A stretch of 64,000 nucleotides of DNA, taken from contig NZ_JBFRGR010000001.1 of the NCBI RefSeq assembly GCF_052115445.1, forward strand, positions 372,001 to 436,000, written 5' to 3'. Below the pieces are notes generated by a model. That model ran no database searches. It saw only the letters and a list, made by a program, of their open reading frames with translations, and had not been told where the DNA came from. Of this stretch, positions 17,613 through 25,766 are shown piece after piece (position 1 is the stretch's first letter; each line of letters starts with the position of its first letter). This DNA is from Paenibacillus_E sp052115445. GTDB lineage: Bacteria; Bacillota; Bacilli; Paenibacillales; NBRC-103111. The position numbers and the translations under genes are program-made.

Positions 17613-18359
17613 TCACCTCGCCATCCATCCTTTGCTTTGTATCGTTTCGATCTCGATTTTGGCAGGATCCACTAACCAATTCCGTGAAATATCTTGCTTG
17701 AGTCGATCCTTTTCTTGCTCGCTAGGCAATGCTTTAAGGTTTGACTGCAAGTCGCCTTGAGCAGAAGTCTGACGATCTTGTGCAATCGCGGTAGACCCAA
17801 TTTTGATGGGATCTACAGGCTTGACAGGCTCCATCGCAGCAATGCTTTTACTCTTCGGCGTCGTTTGTTTCTTCGTTTCTATATCATCAAGGGTCACCTT
17901 CACATTGGTAATGCTGGGTTTCCCATTATTGTCTACATCTACATGAACTTGTACCTCCTGTACCGGCCATTCCGTTTGCTTCTGCAAATCCTCTTTAATT
18001 AGCCCTGCTAATTGTGTTTGTACTAATTGTTGTGTTTTCTTCTGTTCTGCATCTTGAATCTTATTGGCATCTTTCGTGATGGCTGCCAATGACTTCATTT
18101 GTGTTTGATTGCCGCCAAAACCACCCGCAAGCATCGTTTTCTCACTCTGCTCCTTCTCCGCTTGGCTGAGCAGCTGATCCATATCCCAGTCCTTCTGGAA
18201 CAGCTGAAGCACAGGGGTGAGTAGCGTCAGTAGAATGAATAGGCTCAAAACCGTCTTCACATACCGCTGCATCGTATTGCTTGGGAGTAGAAGATCAACA
18301 AACGTCGCGAGCATAATGACCATAATGACGGTTTTCAGCCATCCTGCTAACCAATCCAT
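17613..18359 (-). CDS. spoIIIAF: Stage III sporulation protein AF (SpoIIIAF)
   Basis: SpoIIIAF is a membrane component of the SpoIIIA channel. The 248-residue product has two N-terminal helices (about 5-25 and 35-55) and a soluble domain with EWPVQEVQVHVDVDNNGKPSI-type strands. The region from about 160 to 210 is Lys/Gln/Ser-rich. It is longer than B. subtilis SpoIIIAF (206 aa), mostly in this linker. Spacing of 13 bases from spoIIIAE supports one transcript. Confidence 0.92.
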   Translation of the reverse strand: MDWLAGWLKTVIMVIMLATFVDLLLPSNTMQRYVKTVLSLFILLTLLTPVLQLFQKDWDMDQLLSQAEKEQSEKTMLAGGFGGNQTQMKSLAAITKDANKIQDAEQKKTQQLVQTQLAGLIKEDLQKQTEWPVQEVQVHVDVDNNGKPSITNVKVTLDDIETKKQTTPKSKSIAAMEPVKPVDPIKIGSTAIAQDRQTSAQGDLQSNLKALPSEQEKDRLKQDISRNWLVDPAKIEIETIQSKGWMAR

Positions 18360-18372
18360 CGCCTAGCTCCTT

Positions 18373-19572
18373 TCACCTCATCATGACGGAGACATTGCTA
18401 ATTGTGATCATGATGGTCAAGGCAAGAAAAAACATTAAGCTTACTGCCGCTAGCGCTGCAAAAACGTAAATTAAGCTTTTACCAATCGTTTGCAGACAAG
18501 CAATGATCGGGCTATCTCCTAAAGGCTGCATCAATGCAGCTGATAAGTTGTAGATAAAAGCTAGCGTCAAGATTTTGATCGCTGGAAACGCGCACAAGAG
18601 AACGAGGATGACAACGCCAACGAGTCCTATTGCATTTTTGACAAGGAGAGAGGCGCCTATCACAGTTTCCGTTGCGTCCGAGAACAGCCGTCCTACAACA
18701 GGCACGAAATTCCCAGTAATGTACTTCGCTGTCCGAATCGCTACACCATCTCTAACCGCACCTGCTGTCCCTTGAATAGAGATGACACCAAGGAAAACCG
18801 TTACGAACACACCCAGCATACTTAAACTGACGGTACGTAGTAGATTTGCTAACTGGGTAACCTTAAACTTGTCGCTGAGTGAGCTAACGATGTGCAGCAC
18901 AGCCGAGAAAAACAAGAGCGGGAAAACAAACACATATATCGCTGTTCCCACCGAGTGGATCATAAATACGATCAGAGGATGAAGAATAGCCACGGAAGTA
19001 ACATTGCCCATAGAAGCTAATAAAGTTAGTAACAAAGGCATGATGGCGAACATGAATTGAATCATAGACGAAATGGCTGTCTTGGCGTACCCGATCGCAA
19101 CGCTGAAGCTATTGATGGCAATGATGATCAATACCATATACGTGATTGTGTAACCTAGCTTGCTAACCGTATTTCGTTCAAAAGAGCTTTGCAGCGTCTC
19201 CAGAATCATGCTAAAGACGGTCAAAACAACGATGGAAGCTAGTAACTTGCCATTGATGATAATCTCATGAAATACATAGCTCAGAAGTCCTTTAAAGATA
19301 CTCTTCATGCTAATGCCCTTGGTCCCAAGGAGAAGTTCCATGAAGGTTGGAGGTTTGCTCTCCGGGAAATACCCGCCATATTCCTTCATCAGCTTATCCC
19401 AATATTGCTCGACCGGCTCCGTATTCAAGCGGTTCGCTTGTTCTTGGATGATGATATCTGTAGGCGATTCGGCCGTTAAGGAACCCGACAAGCCGAGCCA
19501 AAGACCCATCGTTATAATAAATAATAAGATCCACCGGTTGTTCAGCTTCTGGTGCGAATAAAGTAGATGCAT
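18373..19572 (-). CDS. spoIIIAE: Stage III sporulation protein AE (SpoIIIAE)
   Basis: SpoIIIAE is the polytopic membrane protein of the SpoIIIA complex. The 399-residue product has an N-terminal signal/membrane segment, a short extracytoplasmic region (EPVEQYWDKLMKEYGGYFPE) and about seven or more hydrophobic helices to the C-terminus. Length matches B. subtilis (399 aa). ATG 19572 follows AAGGAG by eight bases; GTG 19581 lies too close to that site. Confidence 0.94.
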   Translation of the reverse strand: MHLLYSHQKLNNRWILLFIITMGLWLGLSGSLTAESPTDIIIQEQANRLNTEPVEQYWDKLMKEYGGYFPESKPPTFMELLLGTKGISMKSIFKGLLSYVFHEIIINGKLLASIVVLTVFSMILETLQSSFERNTVSKLGYTITYMVLIIIAINSFSVAIGYAKTAISSMIQFMFAIMPLLLTLLASMGNVTSVAILHPLIVFMIHSVGTAIYVFVFPLLFFSAVLHIVSSLSDKFKVTQLANLLRTVSLSMLGVFVTVFLGVISIQGTAGAVRDGVAIRTAKYITGNFVPVVGRLFSDATETVIGASLLVKNAIGLVGVVILVLLCAFPAIKILTLAFIYNLSAALMQPLGDSPIIACLQTIGKSLIYVFAALAAVSLMFFLALTIMITISNVSVMMR

Positions 19573-19597
19573 GCGTGTCACTCCTTAGGCGAATCTT

Positions 19598-19987
19598 CTA
19601 AGCAGGGAGCAGTTTAACCACGGTTTCGATAATGACTGTTATGATTGGAATAGCCATAACCATAATGAGTACCTTACCCGACAGCTCGATTTTGGAAGCT
19701 ATGGAATCTTGACCGGCATCTCTAACGATTTGAGCGCCAAATTCGGCGATGTAAGCAACGCCAATAATTTTCAGAATCGTTTTGAGGAAAACGAGGTTTA
19801 CGTTCGACTTCACTGCTAAGTCCTCAAGGACTTGGATAACCGAAGAAATTTTGCCTATTAAGAACAAGAATATGACTATGCCTGTAAAAGCAGCTAATAG
19901 AAAGGCGAACATCGGCTTCTGTTCCTTGATGATAAGCGTCAAGATCGTAACGATGAGTCCTAAACCTACGATTTGGATGATTTCCAT
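19598..19987 (-). CDS. spoIIIAD: Stage III sporulation protein AD (SpoIIIAD)
   Basis: The 129-residue membrane protein begins MEIIQIVGLGLIVTILTLII and carries about four hydrophobic segments, matching the small SpoIIIAD family (133 aa in B. subtilis) of the SpoIIIA channel complex. It follows spoIIIAC by nine bases. Confidence 0.94.
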   Translation of the reverse strand: MEIIQIVGLGLIVTILTLIIKEQKPMFAFLLAAFTGIVIFLFLIGKISSVIQVLEDLAVKSNVNLVFLKTILKIIGVAYIAEFGAQIVRDAGQDSIASKIELSGKVLIMVMAIPIITVIIETVVKLLPA

Positions 19988-19996
19988 CAGACCACC

Positions 19997-20200
19997 TCAT
20001 TGGAATAGGAATATAGTTTTAATTTCTTTGAACAAGTTATCCAGCATACTAACGACCATAAAAAGNACGACCACGAAGCCTATGACCGTGACCCAATGTG
20101 CCATATCCTCTTTTCCCATCTGTTTCAGCACCGAATGGATCATCGCAATGATGATTCCGATGCCGGCGATTTGGAAAATGGCGTTCACATCTACATTCAT
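19997..20200 (-). CDS. spoIIIAC: Stage III sporulation protein AC (SpoIIIAC)
   Basis: The 67-residue product has two hydrophobic helices (about 8-26 and 37-56) and the family core IFQIAGIGIIIAMIHSVLKQ; B. subtilis SpoIIIAC has 68 residues. ATG 20200 gives the canonical N-terminus MNVDVNAI; GTG 20209 is in frame. One residue is unknown (N at 20066). Confidence 0.94.
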   Translation of the reverse strand: MNVDVNAIFQIAGIGIIIAMIHSVLKQMGKEDMAHWVTVIGFVVXLFMVVSMLDNLFKEIKTIFLFQ

Positions 20201-20258
20201 TCCTGGCACCTCACTCCGCCTTCAAGGAACTTGTCAAGCACGGATACATGATCCCCCA

Positions 20259-20777
20259 CTAATACATTAAAATTACGATTAACGCTCCGATGAGGACGCC
20301 TAAGCTTTTCCACATTTTCTCGTAGCGCTGTTGCTCATCTCTGGCATCCGTTTCTTCCGATTGAAGTTGGCTCATCGCAAGACGCAAGTGTTTGATTTGG
20401 TCACTTTGATCTGAGAGCCCTAGCACAGGGCCTAGCCCAAGAATCACTTCTTGCTCTGATTGCCGCATAGAGGTTCTTGCCCAGACTTCTTTGACTGTCT
20501 TTTGCCATAGATCCTTCGTTGATTCCCCATTGCTTCCCAGTAAACGTTCTGACATTAATCGAAATAAAGTCGAAAGTGGATCAGCAACTTGCTTGCTTAA
20601 TGAAGCGAAAGCTTCAGGAAGCGGCGTAAGCGCATAGGCAATTTCCGTCTCCATTCGGCCAAGCGCGCCAATCAGTATACGAATTTGCTTGGGTCGCCTT
20701 ACATAGTGAGCAGCTTGCAGAAACCCATACATCGACGCTGCTCCGAAGATCAGTACCCCTCCAACGAATTTCAGCAT
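20259..20777 (-). CDS. spoIIIAB: Stage III sporulation protein AB (SpoIIIAB)
   Basis: The 172-residue product resembles GspF-like membrane components and has one helix at each end with an amphipathic helical middle (RPKQIRILIGALGRMETEIAYALTPLPEAFASL). Length agrees with B. subtilis (171 aa). ATG 20777 lies eight bases after AAGGA; ATG 20783 is closer to it. It is a SpoIIIA channel component. Confidence 0.93.
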   Translation of the reverse strand: MLKFVGGVLIFGAASMYGFLQAAHYVRRPKQIRILIGALGRMETEIAYALTPLPEAFASLSKQVADPLSTLFRLMSERLLGSNGESTKDLWQKTVKEVWARTSMRQSEQEVILGLGPVLGLSDQSDQIKHLRLAMSQLQSEETDARDEQQRYEKMWKSLGVLIGALIVILMY

Positions 20778-20798
20778 ACCCATCGTCCTTTGCGTTCG

Positions 20799-21767
20799 TC
20801 ATCCATCTCCCATTGCCTTACCTTGATGATCCAAGATCCGAAAGGAAGCTGACGCACCTTTTCTTCGCTGTAGGATCACGTATTTCGTAAACACACCTGC
20901 CTCCATCAACTCCCTAAGTACTGGTCGTCCATGGACATCTTCATAGCTTGCTCCATGTGCTGTCGCTAGCACACGAATCCCCGTGTGAACCGCTTCATGA
21001 ATCGCATTCGCATCCTGGGCTCTTCCAATCTCATCCACGATGAGCACCTCAGGAGATAAGGAACGAATCATCATCATCATCCCTTCAGCCTTCGGACAAC
21101 CATCTAACACATCTGTGCGAGGCCCTAAGTCGAATCTCGGTACGCCTTTAACACAAGCAGCCAATTCGGAGCGTTCATCTACGATGCCTACTTTTTTTCC
21201 TGTTAGTGAGCTATTCCTAGCTCCCCACTCCCCTCGGCTAATCAGTCTGGCCAAATCACGAATTAAGGTGGTCTTCCCTTGCTGCGGCGGAGAGATGATC
21301 AGGGTATGATGAATATTTCCCAAGCTTGGATCTACCAAATACGGTAAAATCTCCTGACCCACACCTTGAATTTCGCGCGCGATCCGAATGTTAAAGGAAC
21401 TCACATCGCGTATTTGCTTCACTTGACCTTGATCGAGAATCGTACGACCAGCAAGTCCAACTCGATGACCTCCTGAAACGGTGATATAGCCTCTGCGCAG
21501 TTCTTCCTCAAACGTGTACAACGAATGATTCGTTAAGATCTCAAGTAGTGTCATACAATCTTGCCTGGTCGGTTTGTAAGCCAAAGCTTCCTGAGTGATC
21601 ATTTGACCACGCTCGCTAATGAAGGCATATCGGTCCGCCCAACTAATTTCCAGAGGACGTGACTCTCTCACCCTGATCTCCTCCACACTAGCTTGTACAT
21701 TCGGAGGAAGTTCGCTCAGCATGAATCGGATGTTCTGCGGCAACAAATGTATAATACTCGCTAGCAT
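20799..21767 (-). CDS. spoIIIAA: Stage III sporulation protein AA, secretion-type ATPase
   Basis: SpoIIIAA is the cytoplasmic ATPase that energises the SpoIIIA channel and resembles VirB11/GspE secretion ATPases. The 322-residue product has Walker A PPQQGKTTLIRDLARL, Walker B VLIVDEIGRAQDANAI and a histidine-containing segment (VLATAHGASYEDV). ATG 21767 lies 11 bases after GGAGG; the upstream in-frame TTG 21785 has no ribosome site. First gene of the eight-gene operon, preceded by a sigma-E-type promoter. Confidence 0.95.
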   Translation of the reverse strand: MLASIIHLLPQNIRFMLSELPPNVQASVEEIRVRESRPLEISWADRYAFISERGQMITQEALAYKPTRQDCMTLLEILTNHSLYTFEEELRRGYITVSGGHRVGLAGRTILDQGQVKQIRDVSSFNIRIAREIQGVGQEILPYLVDPSLGNIHHTLIISPPQQGKTTLIRDLARLISRGEWGARNSSLTGKKVGIVDERSELAACVKGVPRFDLGPRTDVLDGCPKAEGMMMMIRSLSPEVLIVDEIGRAQDANAIHEAVHTGIRVLATAHGASYEDVHGRPVLRELMEAGVFTKYVILQRRKGASASFRILDHQGKAMGDG

Positions 21768-21807
21768 TGAGAGACAGCCCTCCAAGTTGTCCAGTCTTCT
21801 ATATTCA

Positions 21808-21835
21808 TTTCTATGCTTACTAGAAAGAAATATGA
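21808..21835 (-). promoter_or_regulatory. Sigma-E-type promoter of the spoIIIA operon
   Basis: On minus, TCATATT (21829-21835) matches the sigma-E -35 consensus KMATATT fully and CATAGAAA (21808-21815) matches six of eight positions of CATACAHT, with a 13-base spacer. This agrees with the known mother-cell sigma-E control of spoIIIA in B. subtilis. Confidence 0.65.
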
Positions 21836-21839
21836 CCGA

Positions 21840-22103
21840 TTACTTTTTAATAATCCCAATAAACAAACAACTGACCCCTGCTATGATCCATAACATCTTC
21901 CCATATGATAGTTTGTCTGCTACGCCTACTAATCCAATTGTTGTCGTAGTTAGTAGTACTAGAGGACCTACTAGTGCTAGAGCTGAATTCACTAACAGCG
22001 CCTTCTCGATCGTAGCCAATCTGATCATAAGAATAGCAGCAATAATTTCGATGCTTCCTGACATCACCCGCAAGGAAGCCATCGTGAGTACAATCTTGTT
22101 CAT
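21840..22103 (-). CDS. yqhV: YqhV-like small membrane protein (DUF2619)
   Basis: The 87-residue product has three hydrophobic segments (about 8-26, 37-58, 68-84) and the order of YqhV, which precedes spoIIIAA in B. subtilis. Function is unknown. It ends 72 bases before the spoIIIAA start, with the sigma-E promoter in the gap, so it is a separate unit or reads through into spoIIIAA at low level. Confidence 0.85.
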   Translation of the reverse strand: MNKIVLTMASLRVMSGSIEIIAAILMIRLATIEKALLVNSALALVGPLVLLTTTTIGLVGVADKLSYGKMLWIIAGVSCLFIGIIKK

Positions 22104-22305
22104 GAACTATACACCTCCCAATAGTTTTGTAGCCCATGCAAGCGAAGCGGAATAGTGCATCGTCAAAACTAGCTTCGGAAGCATACGCTTTTCCCTACCT
22201 TATGCGAGCTCGTCTCATTTTAGGCATGCTGGGCACCTCCATTTGTGCTCATGCATATGCTGTACACATAATTGATCCTTCGAAGGACAGTGAGGAGAAA
22301 TACCG
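22104..22305. other. Divergent intergenic region with a repeat fragment
   Basis: The region separates yqhV from the sulfolactate genes. It holds the partial dispersed repeat TCAAAACTAGCTTCGGAAGC at 22163-22182. I found no convincing promoter, although the sulfolactate genes must have one here. Confidence 0.4.
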
Positions 22306-23109
22306 ATGGAAGTGACCTCTCAATTAAAATGGAACCCCGTTCTAGCCGACCCTACAGGAACAAGGCAGCAGAAACCAAGAACGTTGGGGAAAACGATGGT
22401 GATGGATAAGGGGCTTGGCATGATTGCCTTTCAGGATTTGCTCCAAACCTCTAGCAGCCATGTGGATATGATCAAACTTGGATTCGGGACTTCACCGCTT
22501 TATCCACAATCCGTACTGCGAAGCAAAATAAACCTAGCCAAAGAGAATAACATTCTCATTTATCCAGGAGGTACTTTTCTGGAAGTGGCTGTAAGCCAGC
22601 ATGCAGTAGATTCATTTTTTGACATGATCCTTGCACTCGGCTTTAATGGCGTTGAAATATCTGACGGCACGATTCAAATGGATCGTAGACAACGGAATAA
22701 GTTAATTAGCAGAGGATTAGATGAAGGGTTAGAAGTCGTTACGGAGTATGGAAAAAAAGGATGGGGCTCCTCCATAGAATTAGCAGAATTAATTGAAACG
22801 GTCTTAATCGATTCGGAATTAGGTGCTTCCCTTGTCACGATTGAAGCGCGTGAGTCTGGCATGGGTGTTGGCATTTTTGATGGGGAGGGGAAATGCAAAG
22901 ATGAGGAACTGCAAAGTGTGCTTGCTTCCATTTCAGGTGATAAGCTCTTATGGGAGGCACCGCTAAAAAGCCAACAAGTGCACCTGATTAACTCCCTCGG
23001 TCCCGATATTCACTTGGGAAATATTTCCCCAGATGAAGTTATTGCATTAGAAGCTTTGAGGAGAGGACTGCGTTCAGATACGTTGTCCTTGGGTGCCAGA
23101 AAGGATTAA
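22306..23109 (+). CDS. comA: Phosphosulfolactate synthase (ComA/YitD family)
   Basis: The enzyme adds sulfite to phosphoenolpyruvate to give 2-phospho-3-sulfolactate. The 267-residue TIM-barrel protein has KTMVMDKGLGMIAFQDLLQ and SSHVDMIKLGFGTSPLYP near the N-terminus, IYPGGTFLEVA, and VEISDGTIQMDRRQRNKLI, all characteristic of this family. In archaea it leads to coenzyme M; in Bacillus (YitD) it leads to 3-sulfolactate stored in spores. The symbol comA here means the coenzyme-M-pathway gene, not the competence regulator. It is followed after three bases by the matching phosphatase. Confidence 0.9.
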   Translation: MEVTSQLKWNPVLADPTGTRQQKPRTLGKTMVMDKGLGMIAFQDLLQTSSSHVDMIKLGFGTSPLYPQSVLRSKINLAKENNILIYPGGTFLEVAVSQHAVDSFFDMILALGFNGVEISDGTIQMDRRQRNKLISRGLDEGLEVVTEYGKKGWGSSIELAELIETVLIDSELGASLVTIEARESGMGVGIFDGEGKCKDEELQSVLASISGDKLLWEAPLKSQQVHLINSLGPDIHLGNISPDEVIALEALRRGLRSDTLSLGARKD

Positions 23110-23112
23110 CAC

Positions 23113-23832
23113 ATGCATATCGAGGTGATCGCCAACATCGGCGAAGCAAGAAGTGACGAGTTTCTCCATAAAACCGTCATTGTCGTTGATGTTTTACGTG
23201 CAACCAGCACAATCATCACCGCATTGATGAATGGCAGCAAGGGTGTAGTCCCTGTTGATACGGTTATAAAAGCGAAGGAATTGGCGAGAGAAGGCGATCT
23301 ACTTGGTGGAGAGCGCTATTGCAAAAAAATTCCTGGCTTTGATTTTGGCAATTCACCACTTGAGTACACACGCGAAGTCGTTCAAGGCAAACGCATCATC
23401 TTGACGACTACCAATGGCACAAGAGGGATTCAAAAAGCGATAAAAGCCGATCGTGTGCTTGCGGGAGCCATCATTAACGGCAAAGCCTCTGCTGCGGCAG
23501 CTATCGAGCTTAAACGGGACACAGTGATCGTCTGTGCAGGTACGCAGGATGTTTTCTCTTTGGAGGACGGCCTCTGTGCCGGCCTCATCCTGAATGAAAT
23601 TGCAATTCTAATAGGCGAGCAGCACATGATAACGAATGACTTCGGTCTAGCAATGCGAGGTTGCTATCTCGAAGCTAAGGATCACTTGCTCGAGACCATT
23701 CTCTCTTGCAGCAACGGTAAAAAAATGAAAAAGTCCGGCTTCCTCGCGGATGTCGAACTTTGTGCCAAGACGAATAGTGCGGAATGCGTTCCCGTTCTGG
23801 AACACGATCAGATGGTTCTTTTTGGGCGATAG
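23113..23832 (+). CDS. comB: 2-phosphosulfolactate phosphatase (ComB/YitC family)
   Basis: This Mg-dependent phosphatase removes phosphate from 2-phosphosulfolactate to give 3-sulfolactate. The 239-residue product has VVDVLRATSTIITALMNG, GGERYCKKIPGFDFGNSP and LTTTNGTRGI, the conserved ComB blocks. It is tightly linked to comA and completes a two-step sulfolactate pathway. No genes for coenzyme M assembly are nearby, so 3-sulfolactate is the likely end product. The symbol refers to the sulfolactate pathway, not competence. Confidence 0.9.
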   Translation: MHIEVIANIGEARSDEFLHKTVIVVDVLRATSTIITALMNGSKGVVPVDTVIKAKELAREGDLLGGERYCKKIPGFDFGNSPLEYTREVVQGKRIILTTTNGTRGIQKAIKADRVLAGAIINGKASAAAAIELKRDTVIVCAGTQDVFSLEDGLCAGLILNEIAILIGEQHMITNDFGLAMRGCYLEAKDHLLETILSCSNGKKMKKSGFLADVELCAKTNSAECVPVLEHDQMVLFGR

Positions 23833-23904
23833 TCCACCTTACCATGCGTTCTAAATACAAGCCCCTTTCATAAACTTAAATGACGATGATGAGGACAAGG
23901 GGTT

Positions 23905-24375
23905 ATGTATATGAATGGTGATATGCTCTTAGTTATTCTAATTATAATTGGACTCATAGGCCGTTCGCCGATCATTACAACTGCGGCTTGTCTTTTACTG
24001 GCCATTAAGTTAATTGGTCTCGATCGCTATTTCCCTACCATGGAACGTAGAGGTCTTGAGCTCGGCTTGCTGTTCCTGACGATCGGTGTTTTGATTCCAT
24101 TTGCAAGTGACCGTATTTCGATGAAAGATATTCTCTCTGTCTTCACTACATGGCCTGGCATCATCGCCCTCGTGGGAGGGGCGATTGCCACCTATATGAA
24201 TGGGAAAGGCTTGGAGTTACTAAAAGTAGACCCACAATTAATTGTGGGTCTTGTCCTTGGTTCTATATTTGGCATCTTATTTATGCGCGGCATTCCGGTA
24301 GGACCCTTAATGGCTGCCGGAATAACGGCATTTCTATTGAAGATTGCTTATTTCATAGCAGACAAACTTCATTAA
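23905..24375 (+). CDS. DUF441 membrane protein (YtwI-like)
   Basis: The 156-residue product has four or five hydrophobic helices and the DUF441 hallmarks LVILIIIGLIGRSPIITTAA, ERRGLELGLLFLTIGVLIPFASD and TYMNGKGLELLK. Function is unknown for the family. ATG 23905 lies close behind GGGG; ATG 23911 is also possible. The gene holds a 24-base perfect palindrome at 24228-24251. Confidence 0.85.
   Translation: MYMNGDMLLVILIIIGLIGRSPIITTAACLLLAIKLIGLDRYFPTMERRGLELGLLFLTIGVLIPFASDRISMKDILSVFTTWPGIIALVGGAIATYMNGKGLELLKVDPQLIVGLVLGSIFGILFMRGIPVGPLMAAGITAFLLKIAYFIADKLH
24228..24251 (+). repeat. 24-bp perfect palindrome inside the DUF441 gene
   Basis: AGACCCACAATT is followed directly by its reverse complement, giving a two-fold symmetric site within the reading frame (encoding VDPQLIVGL). 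It could be an operator for a dimeric regulator or chance; the stem in RNA would lack a loop. Confidence 0.55.
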
Positions 24376-24384
24376 GATTTCAAA

Positions 24385-24903
24385 TTATCTGCGATCTTCT
24401 GGACCACCAACGAAAGCTTGCTCCGCTGTGTCTAAGCCGTATGCTGTGTGAAGAGCACGGATTACGTCGGTTAAGTTCGTATTGTCAATGACACAAGACA
24501 TTTTAATCTCTGATGTGCTTACCAATGAGATCGTAATGCCAAGATCAGAAATGACTTTGAACATCGTAGCTGCAACACCTGGTGAGCTAACCATTCCAGC
24601 CCCAACGATTGAAACTTTAACAAGATCAACTTCGGACGTCACTTCACGGAAACCAACTTCAGCACGAATTTGTTCAATGACATCTAGCGCTTTCTCACGA
24701 TCCGCCAATGTCGTTGTGAAAGAGAAATCCGCAGATCCGTTAATCACACCGCTTTGAACGATAATGTCCACGTCAATTTGCACTTCAGCAAGTGCTAAGA
24801 ATACTTTAGCAAGTTGACCTGGTTTCTCAGGAACACCCAGAATACTAATTCTTGCTACATTTTTGTCATATGCGATGCCACGAACTACGATTCCTTGCTC
24901 CAT
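24385..24903 (-). CDS. Candidate internal start: aspartate kinase beta subunit
   Basis: Inside lysC, ATG 24903 is preceded by a perfect AAGGAGG (24912-24918) with an eight-base spacer. Translation from here gives a 172-residue protein made only of the ACT regulatory region (MEQGIVVRGIAYDKNVARI onward). B. subtilis aspartokinase II is known to make alpha and beta subunits from in-phase overlapping starts at the same place, so I infer the same here. Confidence 0.65.
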   Translation of the reverse strand: MEQGIVVRGIAYDKNVARISILGVPEKPGQLAKVFLALAEVQIDVDIIVQSGVINGSADFSFTTTLADREKALDVIEQIRAEVGFREVTSEVDLVKVSIVGAGMVSSPGVAATMFKVISDLGITISLVSTSEIKMSCVIDNTNLTDVIRALHTAYGLDTAEQAFVGGPEDRR

Positions 24904-25641
24904 CACTGCTTCCTCCTTCACATTGGTGCCTTCATTGTAATTAAAGCTTGAACGCACCACGAGGGTCACGTTGTAATTTTTCGCATACTCGACTGCGCGA
25001 GGATGAAGAACTGCAGCTCCAAGGTTAGCGAGCTCCAACATTTCATCATAGGAAATTTCAGCAAGCTTCCTAGCTACTTTCACAATTCGAGGATCTGTTG
25101 AATAAATGCCATCAACATCTGTATAAATTTCACAAAGATCGGCTTTGATCGCTGCAGCAAGCGCGACTGCTGTTGTATCGGACCCGCCGCGGCCTAATGT
25201 TGTAATTTCACCCGCTTCAGTCATCCCTTGGAAACCAGCTACGATGACGACATTCCCTTGCTCAATCGCGTTCAGAACACGATGAGGCTGAATATCCGTA
25301 ATTCTTGCTTTCCCATGTACAGGCTCCGTATAAATGCCACTTTGCCACCCGGTGTACGAAACCGCTTGTTCACCAAGATTATGTATAGCCATCGATAAAA
25401 GCGCTACGGAAACTTGCTCGCCCGTCGTCAACAACATATCCATTTCACGAGCCGGTGGGGCTCCATCGTAAATTTGCTTGGACAAGTCGATTAAATCATC
25501 CGTTGTATCACCCATCGCAGAAACGACAACAACACAGCTGTGTCCAGCTTGTTTACGCTCCACGATTCTTTTTGCAACTCGTTTCATTCGCTCCGCATCA
25601 CCGACAGAGCTACCGCCAAATTTCATCACTATAAGAGACAA
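24385..25641 (-). CDS. lysC: Aspartate kinase, lysine-type with ACT domains
   Basis: Aspartate kinase phosphorylates aspartate, the entry to lysine, methionine and threonine, and to the cell-wall and spore compound diaminopimelate. The 418-residue product has the catalytic N-terminus VMKFGGSSVGDAERM, GRGGSDTTAVALAAAI, and two C-terminal ACT domains (about 265-410) that bind feedback inhibitors. I choose TTG 25641 behind AGGAGTGGG; the N-terminal extension to 25698 has no ribosome site and no homologous look. An internal start at 24903 could make a separate regulatory subunit. Confidence 0.95.
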   Translation of the reverse strand: MSLIVMKFGGSSVGDAERMKRVAKRIVERKQAGHSCVVVVSAMGDTTDDLIDLSKQIYDGAPPAREMDMLLTTGEQVSVALLSMAIHNLGEQAVSYTGWQSGIYTEPVHGKARITDIQPHRVLNAIEQGNVVIVAGFQGMTEAGEITTLGRGGSDTTAVALAAAIKADLCEIYTDVDGIYSTDPRIVKVARKLAEISYDEMLELANLGAAVLHPRAVEYAKNYNVTLVVRSSFNYNEGTNVKEEAVMEQGIVVRGIAYDKNVARISILGVPEKPGQLAKVFLALAEVQIDVDIIVQSGVINGSADFSFTTTLADREKALDVIEQIRAEVGFREVTSEVDLVKVSIVGAGMVSSPGVAATMFKVISDLGITISLVSTSEIKMSCVIDNTNLTDVIRALHTAYGLDTAEQAFVGGPEDRR

Positions 25642-25713
25642 AGCTGACCCACTCCTAACGCATACTAGTGCATAACAATTCAATATTATAGCATACATTT
25701 GTCGGGCTGTGGT

Positions 25714-25761
25714 AAGAAAAGAAAAAAAGCCTTTCGGACTCCGATGAGTCCGAAAGGCTTT
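25714..25761 (-). terminator. Strong terminator after efp
   Basis: On minus, AAAGCCTTTCGGACTC / GAGTCCGAAAGGCTTT form a long perfect stem followed by TTTTTTTCTTTTCTT. It ends the yqhR-aroQ-yqhT-efp region and insulates lysC. Confidence 0.95.
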
Positions 25762-25766
25762 GCTAA

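Noticed and set aside
25642..25713. A lysine riboswitch before lysC
   Set aside because: Only about 70 bases separate the efp terminator from the start codon, too short for the known lysine riboswitch.
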